DNA of 64,000 nt from Scylla paramamosain. Its lineage: Eukaryota; Arthropoda; Malacostraca; Decapoda; Portunidae. The stretch covers positions 14,821,755 through 14,885,754 of the forward strand of contig NC_087173.1 in the NCBI RefSeq assembly GCF_035594125.1. Direction: 5' to 3'. Made by a program: the position numbers and the translations under genes. The notes under the pieces are model-generated. The model was not told the DNA's origin. It saw only the letters and a list, made by a program, of their open reading frames with translations, and searched no databases. Shown one piece after another: positions 16,778 to 28,052 of this stretch. Positions within the stretch are counted from its first letter, which is position 1; the number at the start of each line of letters is the position of its first letter.

Positions 16778-16823
16778 GGTATTTTGCACGCGTTTTAAAA
16801 AGTTAAAACGCGTGCAAAATACC
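16778..16823. repeat. Perfect 21-bp inverted repeat with 4-nt loop
   Basis: The left arm 16778-16798 begins GGTATTTTGCACGCG and the right arm 16803-16823 ends CGCGTGCAAAATACC; all 21 positions pair around the loop AAAG. The left arm is ordinary minus-oriented monomer sequence. The right arm is its exact reverse complement, inserted before the array resumes in minus orientation with CTCAAAAGACAC. This is a miniature version of the larger fold-backs. Confidence 0.95.
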
Positions 16824-18377
16824 TCAAAAGACACTTAAAAGACACTTTTATAATAATGCCCTTTAGCGTTTTGGTACCTAACAACCTCAAAAATACTCAA
16901 TACACATTTTTGGTAATGTTGCTTTGTTTCTTCATATAGGGTGCTTTGTATGCATTTTTGCATTTTGGTACCTAATATGAGGAAAAACACTCATAATAAA
17001 AGTTTTGGTAATGTTCTATTTCTCTATATAGAGTGCTATTCACGTGTTTAAGCGTGTTGGTACATAAAAAGCTAAAAAACACTCATAATAGAAGTTTCTG
17101 TTAATATCGTGTTGTTTCCCAATGTCGGGTGATTTTCGTGCATTTTGGTGTTTTGTTACCTAACATGCTCTAAAAAATCTCAAAGTACACTTTCTTGCTA
17201 ATGTTTTTTCTGTTTCTCCATGAAGAGTGTTTTGTATGCATTTCAGTGTTTTGGTAAGTAAGAAGCTGAGAGACAATCAAAACACAAATTTTTTGTAATG
17301 TTTGCTTTTCCCATACAGGATGCTCTGCATGCACTTTAGTATTTTGATACCTAACAAGCTCAAAATTATTGTTAATACACATTTTTGGTAATGTTGTTTT
17401 ATTTCTTCATATAGGGTGCTTTGCATGAACTTTACCGTTTTGGTACCTTACAAACTCAAAAATATTCATAATACACGTTATTGTTGATATTGTTCTGTTT
17501 TTCCATATATTGTGCTATTCACGTGTTTTAGCATTTTCTTACCTATGAAGTTCAAAAACACTTATAATACATATTTATGTAATATCGTTTCGTTTCTCAG
17601 TATGTATTGCATTTATTTTGGCGTTCTTGTACCTAACAAGCTCAAAACTTTCAATACACCCGTTTTTGGTAATGCTGTTCTGTTTCTTCATAAATGGTGT
17701 TATCCATGCGTTTTAGCACGTTTGGTACGTAAGAAACTCAAAAAAGTTTCAAAAGACACATTTTTAATAATGTTCTTTTCTTTTCCCAAATGGAGTGTTC
17801 TCCAAGGATTTAATCTAATATGCTCAAAACTCCCAAATGACACGTTTCTGTTAAAGTCATTCCGTTACCCGATTGAGGGTGTTTTGCATGCTTATTGGTG
17901 TTTTGTTACCTAAGGAGCTTAGAAACTCTAAAAATGCATGTTTTTGGTAATGTTCTTTTTCTCCATAAAGGTTATTTTCCATGCGTTTTAGCGTTTTGTT
18001 ACGTAAGGAACTAAAAACAAAACATTCAAAATTGACGTTTTTAATAAAGATGTTTTCTTCCGATATAGGGTACTTTGCATGCAGTTTGGCGATTTAATAC
18101 CTTTGAAGGCAACCCCCCGAAAAAAAAGACACGTTTATAATAATGTTGTATTCTTTTCCCATAGAAGGTGTCTTGCATTCACTTTGGGATTTTGGTACCT
18201 AACAAGTAAAAAGAAAAAAAAAATGTACCTTTACCATTTTGGTGTTTTGGTCCCTAAGAAGCTCAAAACACTTAAAATCCACGTTTTTGGCAATATTGTT
18301 ATGTATCTCAATATAGAGTGGACGCGTTTTAGCATTTTGGTACGTAAGAAGCTAAAAAAAAACACCCAAATGACAAG

Positions 18378-18442
18378 TTTCTGGTAATGTCGTTCCGTTA
18401 CCCGATAGACGGTGTTTTACATCCATTTTCGCATTTTAATAT
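18378..18442 (-). repeat. Left copy of a 65-bp direct duplication flanking the inverted block
   Basis: The text from TTTCTGGTAATGTCG through GACGGTGTTTTACATCC to CGCATTTTAAT recurs at 19065-19130 with few differences. The two copies bracket the plus-oriented block 18450-19055. Confidence 0.88.
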
Positions 18443-18449
18443 CTTTAAT

Positions 18450-19055
18450 ACCTTGAGCTTGTTAGGTACCAAGATGCAAAAATCCATGCAAATCACATGA
18501 TATTTGGAAATTAAAGGATATTAACGAAAACGTGTATTATGAGCTTTTTTCAGCTTCTTATGTACCAAAAGGCTAAAACTTGTGAATACCAGTCTGCATT
18601 GAGAAACGGAACAACATTATTAAAAATGTGTATTATGAGTGTTTATCCCCATGTTAGATACCAAATCGGCAAAACGCATATAAAGCATATATGAAGAAAC
18701 AGAATGACATTACTAAAAACGTGTGTTTTAAATGTTTTTCATCTTGTTATATGGCAAAACCCAAAAAATGCAGGCAAACCCCCCTGTTTGGGATAACGGA
18801 ACAACATTACCACAAACTTGTCATTTGGGTGTTTTTCAGTATATTAGTAATCAAAGCGCTAGAATGTATGGAAAACACTCTATATGGGAGAACAAAACCT
18901 TACCCAACTTTAGGAAACGAAAAGATATTAACAGAAAAGTGTATTATTAATGGTTTTTTTTAGCTTCTTTTTTTTTTTTTTTACCAAAATCCTAAAATAC
19001 ATGAACAGCAGTCAATATCGAGAAACACAACATTACCAAAAACGTATATTATGAT
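18450..19055 (+). repeat. Plus-oriented block, inverted copy of 14069-14643
   Basis: About 600 bp of plus-oriented monomers lie inside a minus-oriented array. Its reverse complement aligns along its length with 14069-14643, with roughly 85-90% identity by eye. At its left end it retains a GTACC monomer start that is lost in the 14.6-kb copy, so the present 14.6-kb copy has had a small deletion since the event. A run of about 15 T at 18967 replaces the AAAAAAGAAG of the partner. Direct 65-bp repeats flank it (18378-18442 and 19065-19130). Confidence 0.9.
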
Positions 19056-19245
19056 TTTTGTTTTTTTCTGGTAATGTCGTTCTGTTACCCCATAGACGGT
19101 GTTTTGCATCCATTTTCGCATTTTAATACCTAAGAATCTGAAAAAAAAAAACACTCAATATACACGTTTTTTTTTTGGGGGGGGCAATGATGTTCTATTT
19201 TCCATAATTGGTGTTTTGCATGAGTTTTAGTATTTTTTTCTTTTT
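19056..19245 (-). repeat. Minus-oriented satellite, includes right copy of the 65-bp direct duplication
   Basis: The array resumes in minus orientation with TTTCTGGTAATGTCG at 19065, repeating 18378-18442. It ends at TTTGCATGAGTTTTAGTA, against the A-rich tail of the LINE on the minus strand. A run of 8 G near 19177 is unusual for this AT-rich array. Confidence 0.85.
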
Positions 19246-20168
19246 TATGTAGGAAGAACACTGGCCAAGGGCAACAAAAATCTAATAAAAAAAAAAAGCC
19301 CACTGAAATGCCAGTCCCATAAAAGGGTCAAAGCAGTGGTCAAAAATTGATGAATAAGTGTCTTGAAACCTCCCTCTTGAAGGAATTCAAGTCATAGGAA
19401 GGTGGAAATACAAAAGCAGGCAGGGAGTTCCAGAGTTTACCAGAGAAAGGGATGACTGATTAAGAATACTGGTTAACTCTTGCGTTAGAGAGGTGGACAG
19501 AATAGGGGTGAGAGAAAGAAGAAAGTCTTGTGCAGCGAGGCCGCGGAAGGAGGAGAGGCATGCAGTTAGCAAGATCGGAAGAGCAGTTAGCATGAAAATA
19601 GCGGTAGAACACAGCTAGATATGCAACATTGCGGCGGTGAGAGAGAGGCTGAAGACAGTCAGTTAGAGGAGAGGGGTTGATGAGAAGAAAAGCTTTTGAT
19701 TCCACCCTGTCTAGAAGAGCAGTATGAGTGGAACCCCCCAGACATGTGAAGCATACTCCATACATGGACGGATAAGGCCCTTGTACAGAGTTAGCAGCTG
19801 GGGGGTGGGGGTGAGAAAAACTGGCGGAGACGTTTCAGAACATCCAACTTCATAGAAGCTGTTTTAGCTAGAGATGAGATGTGAAGTTTCCAGTTCAGAT
19901 TATAAGTAAAGGACAGACCGAGGATGTTCAGTGTAAAAGAGTGGGACAGTTGAGTGTCATTGAAGAAGAGGAGATAGTTGTCTGGAAGGTTGTGTCGAGT
20001 TGATAGATGGAGGAATTGAGTTTTTGAGGCATTGAACAATACCAAGTTTGCTCTGCCCCAATCAGAAATTTTAGAAAGATCAGAAGTCAAGCGTTCTGTG
20101 GCTTCCCTGCGTGATATGTTTACTTCCTGAAGGGTTGGACGTCTATGAAAAGACGTGGAAAAGTGCAG
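19246..20168 (-). mobile_element. LINE 1: 5'-truncated non-LTR retrotransposon remnant
   Basis: This segment is visibly richer in G+C than its surroundings and lacks satellite boxes. On the minus strand it encodes the C-terminal part of a non-LTR reverse transcriptase and then a 3' UTR reading GCCCTTGGCCAGTGTTC, ending in CCTACATAAAAAAG and an A-rich tail at the low-coordinate end. The 5' end is truncated near 20165, probably just downstream of the catalytic YxDD box. Similar 3' ends are very common in decapod crustacean genomes, which is established knowledge recalled here, not searched. The element sits exactly where the satellite changes from minus (left) to plus (right). No clear target-site duplication was found. 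Confidence 0.88.
19345..20168 (-). pseudogene. Reverse transcriptase C-terminal remnant (jockey/CR1-like LINE)
   Basis: Read on the minus strand from about 20165: a segment containing RREATERLTSDLSKISDWG and NASKTQFLHLSTRH, then LNILGLSFTYNLNWKLHISS, which matches the RT thumb region after the active site. A run of C near 19797-19815 (ACCCCCACCCCCC in sense) breaks the frame just before LLTLYKGLIRPCMEYASHVW. That second frame continues through DRVESKAFLLIN, HRRNVAYLAVFYRYFH and SNARVNQYS, then an in-frame TAA near 19460, then IPFSGKLWNSLPAF and SFKREVSRHLFINF to a natural-looking stop near 19345. One frameshift and one nonsense codon make it a dead copy. The catalytic Asp pair is not included. 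Exact clade is uncertain. Confidence 0.88.
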
Positions 20169-23100
20169 AAAAATTACCAAAAAGTGTATGATTAGAGTGT
20201 TTCCTACCTTGTCATGTACAAAAACACCAAAATCCATGCAAAGGACCCTATTTGAGGAAACGAAACGATATTAACAGGAATGCTTTTTATTAGTGCTTTT
20301 TAGCTTCTTAGATAATAAAATGCTAAAACACACGAATAGCACCCTGTATGGAAAAACAAAACATTACCAAAAAACGTTCATATTGTATCTTTTAAAACTT
20401 GTTGCATACCAAAATTCAATGAGAGGCATATGGGAAAAAGAAACATTACCAGAAAAGTGTCTTCTGAGTGTTTTTGAGCTTTTCAGGTACCAAATCGCCA
20501 AAGTGTTTGCTTAAGTACCCTATATGGGAAAAGAAGCCAACATTATTAAAAACGTGTCTTTTGAGTTTTTTTTGTTGTTGTTTCTTTCATACCAAAACTC
20601 TAAAACGCATTCCAAACACAATTTATTAAGGAAAATAATAACATTACCCCAAACGTGAATTTTGAGAGTTTTTGATCTTAACAGGTACCAAAATGTCAAA
20701 ATATATGTAAAACATCCTATTTCACCATACACATTACCATAAACATGTTTTTATTTTATGCCTAATAGGCACTAAAACGATAAAAAAAAAAGCATGGAAA
20801 ATACCCTACTTGGGAAATCAAACAATATTATAAAAAAAAAACAGGTCTTGTATGTGTTTCTGAGCTTCTTACATAAGAGCTTCTTATATAAGACCCCAGA
20901 AGGCATGCAAGGTATTTTATACAGGGAAAGGAAAGGATTTTAACAAAAACGTGTTATTTTGTGTTTTTTGAGCATGTTATGCTCCAAAACGCTAAAAAGA
21001 ATGCAAAATACTATATATGGGGGAAAATAACTATGAAAAACGTGTCTTTTGAGTGTTTTTGATCTTCTTACGTACTTAATAGCTAAAACGCGACTGAAAC
21101 GATTTTTATATAGAAACAGAACAACATTAGCAAAAAGGGTGTTTTGAAATTTTTTGAGCTTTTAGGTAAAAAAAAAAACGCCAAAATGCATGCAAAGAAC
21201 ACGCGGAATATGGGGAAACGAAATTATATTAAAAGAAAAAGTGTATTATGAGTATTTTTTTTAGCTTCTTACGTACCAAAATGCTAAATCACATGAATGG
21301 ATCTCTATATGGAGAAAAAGAACGAGTATTTATACTGTTTGTCCTCATGTTAGGTACAAAAACGTTAACATACATAGAAAGCAGCCTATATAAAGAAACA
21401 TACCAATATTACCAAAGAATTTGTATTATGGGTATTTTTGAGAGAAAAAAAAAAGTTACTCTTTTGAGTGTTTTGAGCTTCTTACGCACCAAACGCTAAA
21501 ACACATGCAAAACAGCTTTTATATACAAACAGGACAACACTGTTTTTGAACTTCCTAGTTACCAAAACGCCAAAATACATGCAAATTACCGTCTATGGGG
21601 TAACAAAACAGCTTTACGTGAAATGTGTCATTTGGGTGTTTTTGTTTAAAAGAATGGAAAACACGCTAAATAGGAAAACAAAACATTATCAGAAACGTGT
21701 CTTTTGTTTTTAAGCTTATGGACCAAAATGTTAAAATGCGTCCAGAACACCCTTTATTTAGAAACAGAGCAAAATTAGCAAAAAAAAAAAAAAAACTGCG
21801 TTTTATGTGATTTTGAATTTGTTAGGTACAAAAAAAAAAAAAAAAAGCCAAAGCAAAGTACCCGATATAGGGAAATGAAACGATATTGACAGAAAATTGT
21901 GTTATGAATCTTTTCCAGTCTCTTACGTACTAAACCTCTAAAACACGTGAAGGGCACTCTATATCGAGAAGCAAGAACTTTACCAAAAACGTGTTTTATG
22001 AGATATTTTCCAAATGTTAGGCAACAAAACGCCAAAATGCAGACAAAGCATCCGGCATTAAGAAACGTATTATCAAAAACGTGTCTTTTGAGTGTTTATG
22101 AGCTTCTTACGTACGAAATCGGTAACACGCGTGCAAAACGCCTTTTATGGAGAAACAGAAAAAAAAAAAAAAACAGGTGTTTTGATTTTTTTTTCTTAGC
22201 TTTTTAGTAAAAGATCGAAACGCATGCAAAGTACTTGATATGAGTAAATGAAACATTATTAACGGAAACGTGTATTATGAGTCTTTTTCAGCTTCTTGGG
22301 TAACAAAACGCTAAAACAAGCGTATAGTACTCTATGCGGAGAAACAACATTACCGAAAAGCGTGTATATCGAGTGTTTTTTTTTTTTTTTTAACTTGTTG
22401 GGTACTCAAACGCCCAAGAGCATGAGAGGCACCTTAAATGGGAAAAGAAAACAAGATTACCAATAACGTCTCTTTTGGATGTTTATCAGCTACTGACAAA
22501 CCAAAACGCTAAAACGCATACAAAACGCCCTTTATTGAGAAACAGAACAACATTACCAAAAAACGTGTGCTTTGAGTGTTTTCCAGCTTGTTATAATCAA
22601 AATTTTCAAAATATATGTAAAGCACCCTATTTCGGGCAACGAAACGACATTCCCGGAAACGTGTTGTTTTGTTACTTTTAAGCATAGTAGGCACCTAACG
22701 CTAGAAAAAAAAAAAAGATATGGAGAATACTCTATATAGGAAAACAAAACAACTTTATCAAAAAACTTTTTTTGTGTGTTTTGAGCTTATTACGTACCGA
22801 AACTCTAAAATGCGTCGAAACCACCCTTTATTAAAGAAACAGAAGAACGTTAGGAAAAAGTGTTTTGATTTTTTTTTCTTGAGCTTATTAGGTAATAGAC
22901 GCCAAAATTCATGCAAAATACCTTATATAGGGAAACGAAACGATATTAACGATATTCCCCATGTCAGGTACCAAAACGACAAAATACATTATAAAGAACC
23001 CTAAATGAAGAAACAGAACAACATTACCAATATCGTGTGTTATGAAAATTTTGGAGCTTGTTAGGTACCAAAATGACAAAGTGCAAGCAAAGCACCTTAT

Positions 23101-24443
23101 ATGGGAAAAAATTTTAAAAAATGTTTTTTTTTTTTTCTATTTCTTATGTACAAACACGTTAAAACGCATACAAAATAACGTGTAATGGAGAAACAGGACA
23201 ACATTGCCAAAAACGTGTATTTTGAGTGTTTTTGAGCTTCATAAGTACCAAAATGCCAAAATACATGCAAAGAACCCTCGATGCAGTAACGGAACGACAT
23301 TACCAGAAAATTGTCATATGGGTTGTTTTGGGGTATATTAAGCACCATATTTTTTTTTTTTAGCTTCTTACGTATCAAAACGCTCAAACGCGTGGAAAAT
23401 AACTTTTTTATGGAGAAACAACATTTGTATTGAATGTTTTTCAGCTTTTTTAGATCGGAAAACACCAAAATACATGCATATTACCCGATATTAGGAAACG
23501 AAACGATATTAACAGAGAAGTGCATTATGAGATTTTCACAAAAACTCAAAAATATATGAATAACATTCTATATAAAGAAACAGAAGAATGTTACCAAAAC
23601 GTGTATTATGAGTTTTTTTTTCGCAATGTTAGATAATAAAACTCCAAAATTCATACAAATCACCCTATCGAGGAAACAGAACATTACCAAACACGTGTAT
23701 TATGAGTGTTTTCCCCTATGTTAGGTACTAAAACGCCAAAATGCATACAAAGTAGCCAACATGAAGAAACAGAACAAATTTATTAGAAAAAAAATATTAT
23801 GAGTGTTTTTGTGCTTGTTAGGTACCAAAACGCTTAAGTGTATGCAAAGCACGCTATATGGGAAAAATAAAGAACATTCTTTTGAATGTTTTATTTTTTT
23901 CTGCTTACGTACTAAAACGTTAAAATGCATGCAAAACACCATTCATCGGCAAGTAGAATAACATTACGAACTTGTGTGTTTTAAGCGTTTTCCATCTTGT
24001 TAGGTACAAAGACGACAAAATGCATGCAAAATATCCTATTTGGGGTAATAAAACGATTTTACCAGAAACGTGTCATTTGGGTGTTTTTTTTTTTTTACAT
24101 CAAAACGCTGATAAGAATGGAAAACACTATACATGGGAAAATAAAACATTATCAAAAATGTGTCTTTTGCGTGTTTTTGAGCTTATTACGTACCAAATCT
24201 CTAAAACGCTCCAAAACAATCTTTATGGAGGAACAGAACATTACCAAAACGGGTGTTTTGAGTGTTTTCGAGCTTGAAAGGTACCAAAACGCCAAAATGC
24301 ATGCAAATTACCCGATATTTTGAAATAAAACGATATTAACAGAAAAGTTTATTAAGAGTGTTTTTTGAGCTTGTTATTTACCAAAAACGATAATGTGCAT
24401 GCAAAGCACCCTATTTGAGAAAAGCAAACTTATTATTGTTATC

Positions 24444-24501
<58 letters not shown>

Positions 24502-27375
24502 CTTATTGAGAAACCTAACAACATTACCGAAAACGTGTGTGTGTTTAGTATTTTCCAGCTGGTTAGATACAGGAACGACATTTACAGAAAACGTGCCATT
24601 TGGATGTTTTTGAGCATATTAAGCACCAAAACACTAAAACGCATGAAAAATACCCTACATGGGAAAACAAAATAACATTATCATCGTGTGTATTTTGAGG
24701 GTTATCTTCTTATGTACCAAAACGCTAAAACGCGCGAATATTTATATATATGGAGAAACAGAATAATTTTACCAAAAACCTACTGTGAGTGTTTTCTTTG
24801 TGTTTAGGTACCAAAACCCCAAAATGCAAACAAAGCACTCATACAAATTGCTTTAAATGCATTTTGGATACAAAAACGTGCGTTATGATTTTTTTTTTAA
24901 GCTCGTAACATACCAAAAAAGTTAAAACATGCGAAACGCTCTTTATGGAGAAACAGAGCAACGTTGACAAAAACGTGTTTTGAGTTTGTTTGTTTTTTCC
25001 AACATGCTGGGTACCAAAATAACAAAACACATGCAAAGCATCCTATTTGAGGTAACGAAACGGCATTCCCAGAGATGTGTCATTTCTGTGTTTTTTGAGC
25101 ATATCAGCCACAAAAAAAGCTATAAAAACATTGAAAACACTATCAAAAACTCGTCTTTTGAGTGTTTTTGAGCTTCTTCCGAACCAAAAGGTTTAAACAG
25201 TGTAACACTGTTTATAGAGAAACAGAACAACATTACCAAAAAATGTGTTTCTTCATTGTTTTTGAGCTTGTAAGGTAACAAAACACCAAAGTCCATGATA
25301 ATCACCCGATATGGGGAAACGAAACGATATTAGCAGAAGCGTGTGTTATAATTGTTTTTTAACTTCTTCAGTAACAAAACGCTAAAAACACGTGAATATC
25401 ACTATATTGAGAAACAGAACAGCATCATCAAAACTTGTATTATGAGTGCTTTTCTCAATGTTAGGTACCAAAATGCTAAAATGCATATAAAGCACAGAAT
25501 AATATTACAAAAATGTGTATTATGAGTGTTTTTACCAAAACGCTAAAGTGCATGCAAACTCCCAATAAGGCAAAAACAAATAACAATAACAAAAACGTGC
25601 CTTTTCAACGTTTTTCAGCTTCTTAGTACCAAAACGCGAAAACGCATACAAAACGTTGTTTATGGAGAAACAGAATTTGTCTTTTCATTGTTTTCCAACT
25701 TGTTGGGTACCGAAACGTGAAAATGCATGCAAAGCACCCTATTTGGGTAGCGAATCGACATCACCAGAAACGTGTAATTTGTGTGATTTGAGCATATTAG
25801 GCACGAAAACGCTAGAAAGCAGAGGGAAACAAAGCAACATTATCAACAACGTGTCTTTTAAGAAATCTTAAGCTTCTTACGTACCAAAACGCTAAAACAT
25901 ATGTAAAACACCCTTTAAGGTGAAACAAAACTAAATTAAGAAAAACGTGTGTTTTGAGTGTTTTTGAGCTATTTAGGTAACAAACGCCAAAATGCATCCA
26001 AAGTATCCGTACTGGGAAAGGAAACGATATTAACAGAAACGTGTGTTATAAGTGTTTTTCAACATTATTGATACCAAAACACTAAATTACGTGAATCGCT
26101 CTCTATATGGAAAAATAGAACAACATTACCAAAAACGTATATTATGCGTGTTTTCGCCATGTTACGTACTAAAACGTCAAATGCACACAAGCACCCTATA
26201 TGACAAAAAAGAAAAAAAAGATTACTAGAATGGTGTATTATGAGTGTTATTAAGATTGTTAGGTACCAAAACGCCAAAATGCACGCAAATTACCCTATAT
26301 GTGAATAGCAAATAACAATACCAAAAACATCTTCTCAGTAGTTCCAGCTTATTAGATACCAACCCTCCAAAATATATACAAATCACCCTATCCGGGGTTA
26401 GAACACGACATTCCCAGAAACGTGTCAAAAGGTTTTTTTTTTTTTTTTTTTGAGGATATTAGGCAACAAACGGTAAAAAGGAAGAAAAACATTCATTATA
26501 AAATATCAAAACTGTGTATTTTGTGTTTTTTTTCTTTAAGCTTCTTACGTACCAAAACGCTAAAACACGTGTTAAATACCCTTTACAGAGAAACTGAACA
26601 ATATTACCAAAAACGTATGATTTGTGTGTTTTCCAGATTGTTAGGTTTAGGTATTAAAATGCCAAAATGAATGATTTGATATATCTAAAGGAAACGATAT
26701 TAACAGAAACGTGTATTATGAGCGTTTTTTTTTTGTTTTTTTTAGCTTCTTATGTACCAAAACGCTAAAACACATGAATAGGAATCTATAAGGAGAAACA
26801 GAACACCATTTATTATGGGTGATTTTCTCTATGTTAAGTGCTAAAACGCCAAAATGCATACAAAACACCCTACATAAAGAAATCAGAACATTATCTAAAA
26901 CGTGTATTATAAGTGTTTTGAGCTTGTTATTTACCAAAACGCTAAAAGTGCATACAAAAAATCCTTCATGGAGAAAGAAAAAAAATGCAAAAAAAGACCA
27001 TATTGAGTGTTGTTCAGCTTCTTAGCTATCAAAACTGCAAAATGAATGAAATCACCATTTTAGTAGCCGAACGAGATTACCAAAAAATAAACAACTCTTT
27101 TTGAGTGTTTTTGAAAATCTTATGTACCAAAACGCTCTATATTGAAAAAGCAAACAACATAACCAAAAACATGTATTTTTAGTGTTTTTCTTACGTACCC
27201 TTTATAGAGAAACAGAAAAAAAAAACATTGCATAAAACGTGTTTATTGAGTGTTTTGAGCTTCTTATCTACCAAAACTGCAAAATGCATGCAAAGCACGG
27301 AGCGACATTACCAGAAAGATATTTTTTGAGTGTTTTTGAGCTTCTTATGTATCAAAACGCTAAAGCGCGTGGAAA
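20169..27375 (+). repeat. 96-bp satellite, plus orientation, 8-monomer HOR type
   Basis: Plus-oriented monomers begin right after LINE 1 (AATTACCAAAAAGTG at about 20173). The GTCATTTGGG-type monomer recurs near 24080, 24594, 25078 and 25770. The type with CCCGATAT and GAAACGATATTAACAG recurs near 20262, 21890, 22930, 23495, 25300, 26020 and 26695. Spacings vary from about 480 to 700 bp, so units have lost monomers. Contents besides the satellite are the ATT tract at 24443 and homopolymer T or A runs. No gene seen. Confidence 0.85.
24443..24500. repeat. (TTA)n trinucleotide microsatellite
   Basis: About 19 TTA units lie between TTATTGTTATC and TCTTATTGAG. The imperfect TATTATTGTTATC on the left suggests older, degenerate units. 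Confidence 0.95.

Positions 27376-28052
<677 letters not shown>

Larger units (their letters stand above)
11042..18449 (-). repeat. 96-bp satellite, minus orientation, 8-monomer HOR type
   Basis: Reverse-complement monomers (GCGTTTTGGTACC, TTTGCATGCATTTTGG) run for about 7.4 kb. Boxes diagnostic of the 8-monomer format are present in reverse complement: TCTGTTAATATCGTTTCG (near 11553, 14182, 15892, 17100), CTCAAATGACACGTTTCTGG (near 16108) and AGCGTATTAGGCAACA-type ends. The stretch includes a 131-bp tandem duplication (13483-13748), a perfect hairpin (16778-16823), and the source of an inverted duplication (14069-14643). No gene seen. Confidence 0.85.

Noticed and set aside
26636..26652. Arthropod telomere repeat (TTAGG)n
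   Set aside because: GTTAGG occurs once per monomer and GTTAGGTTTAGG once here, but there is no tandem TTAGG array.
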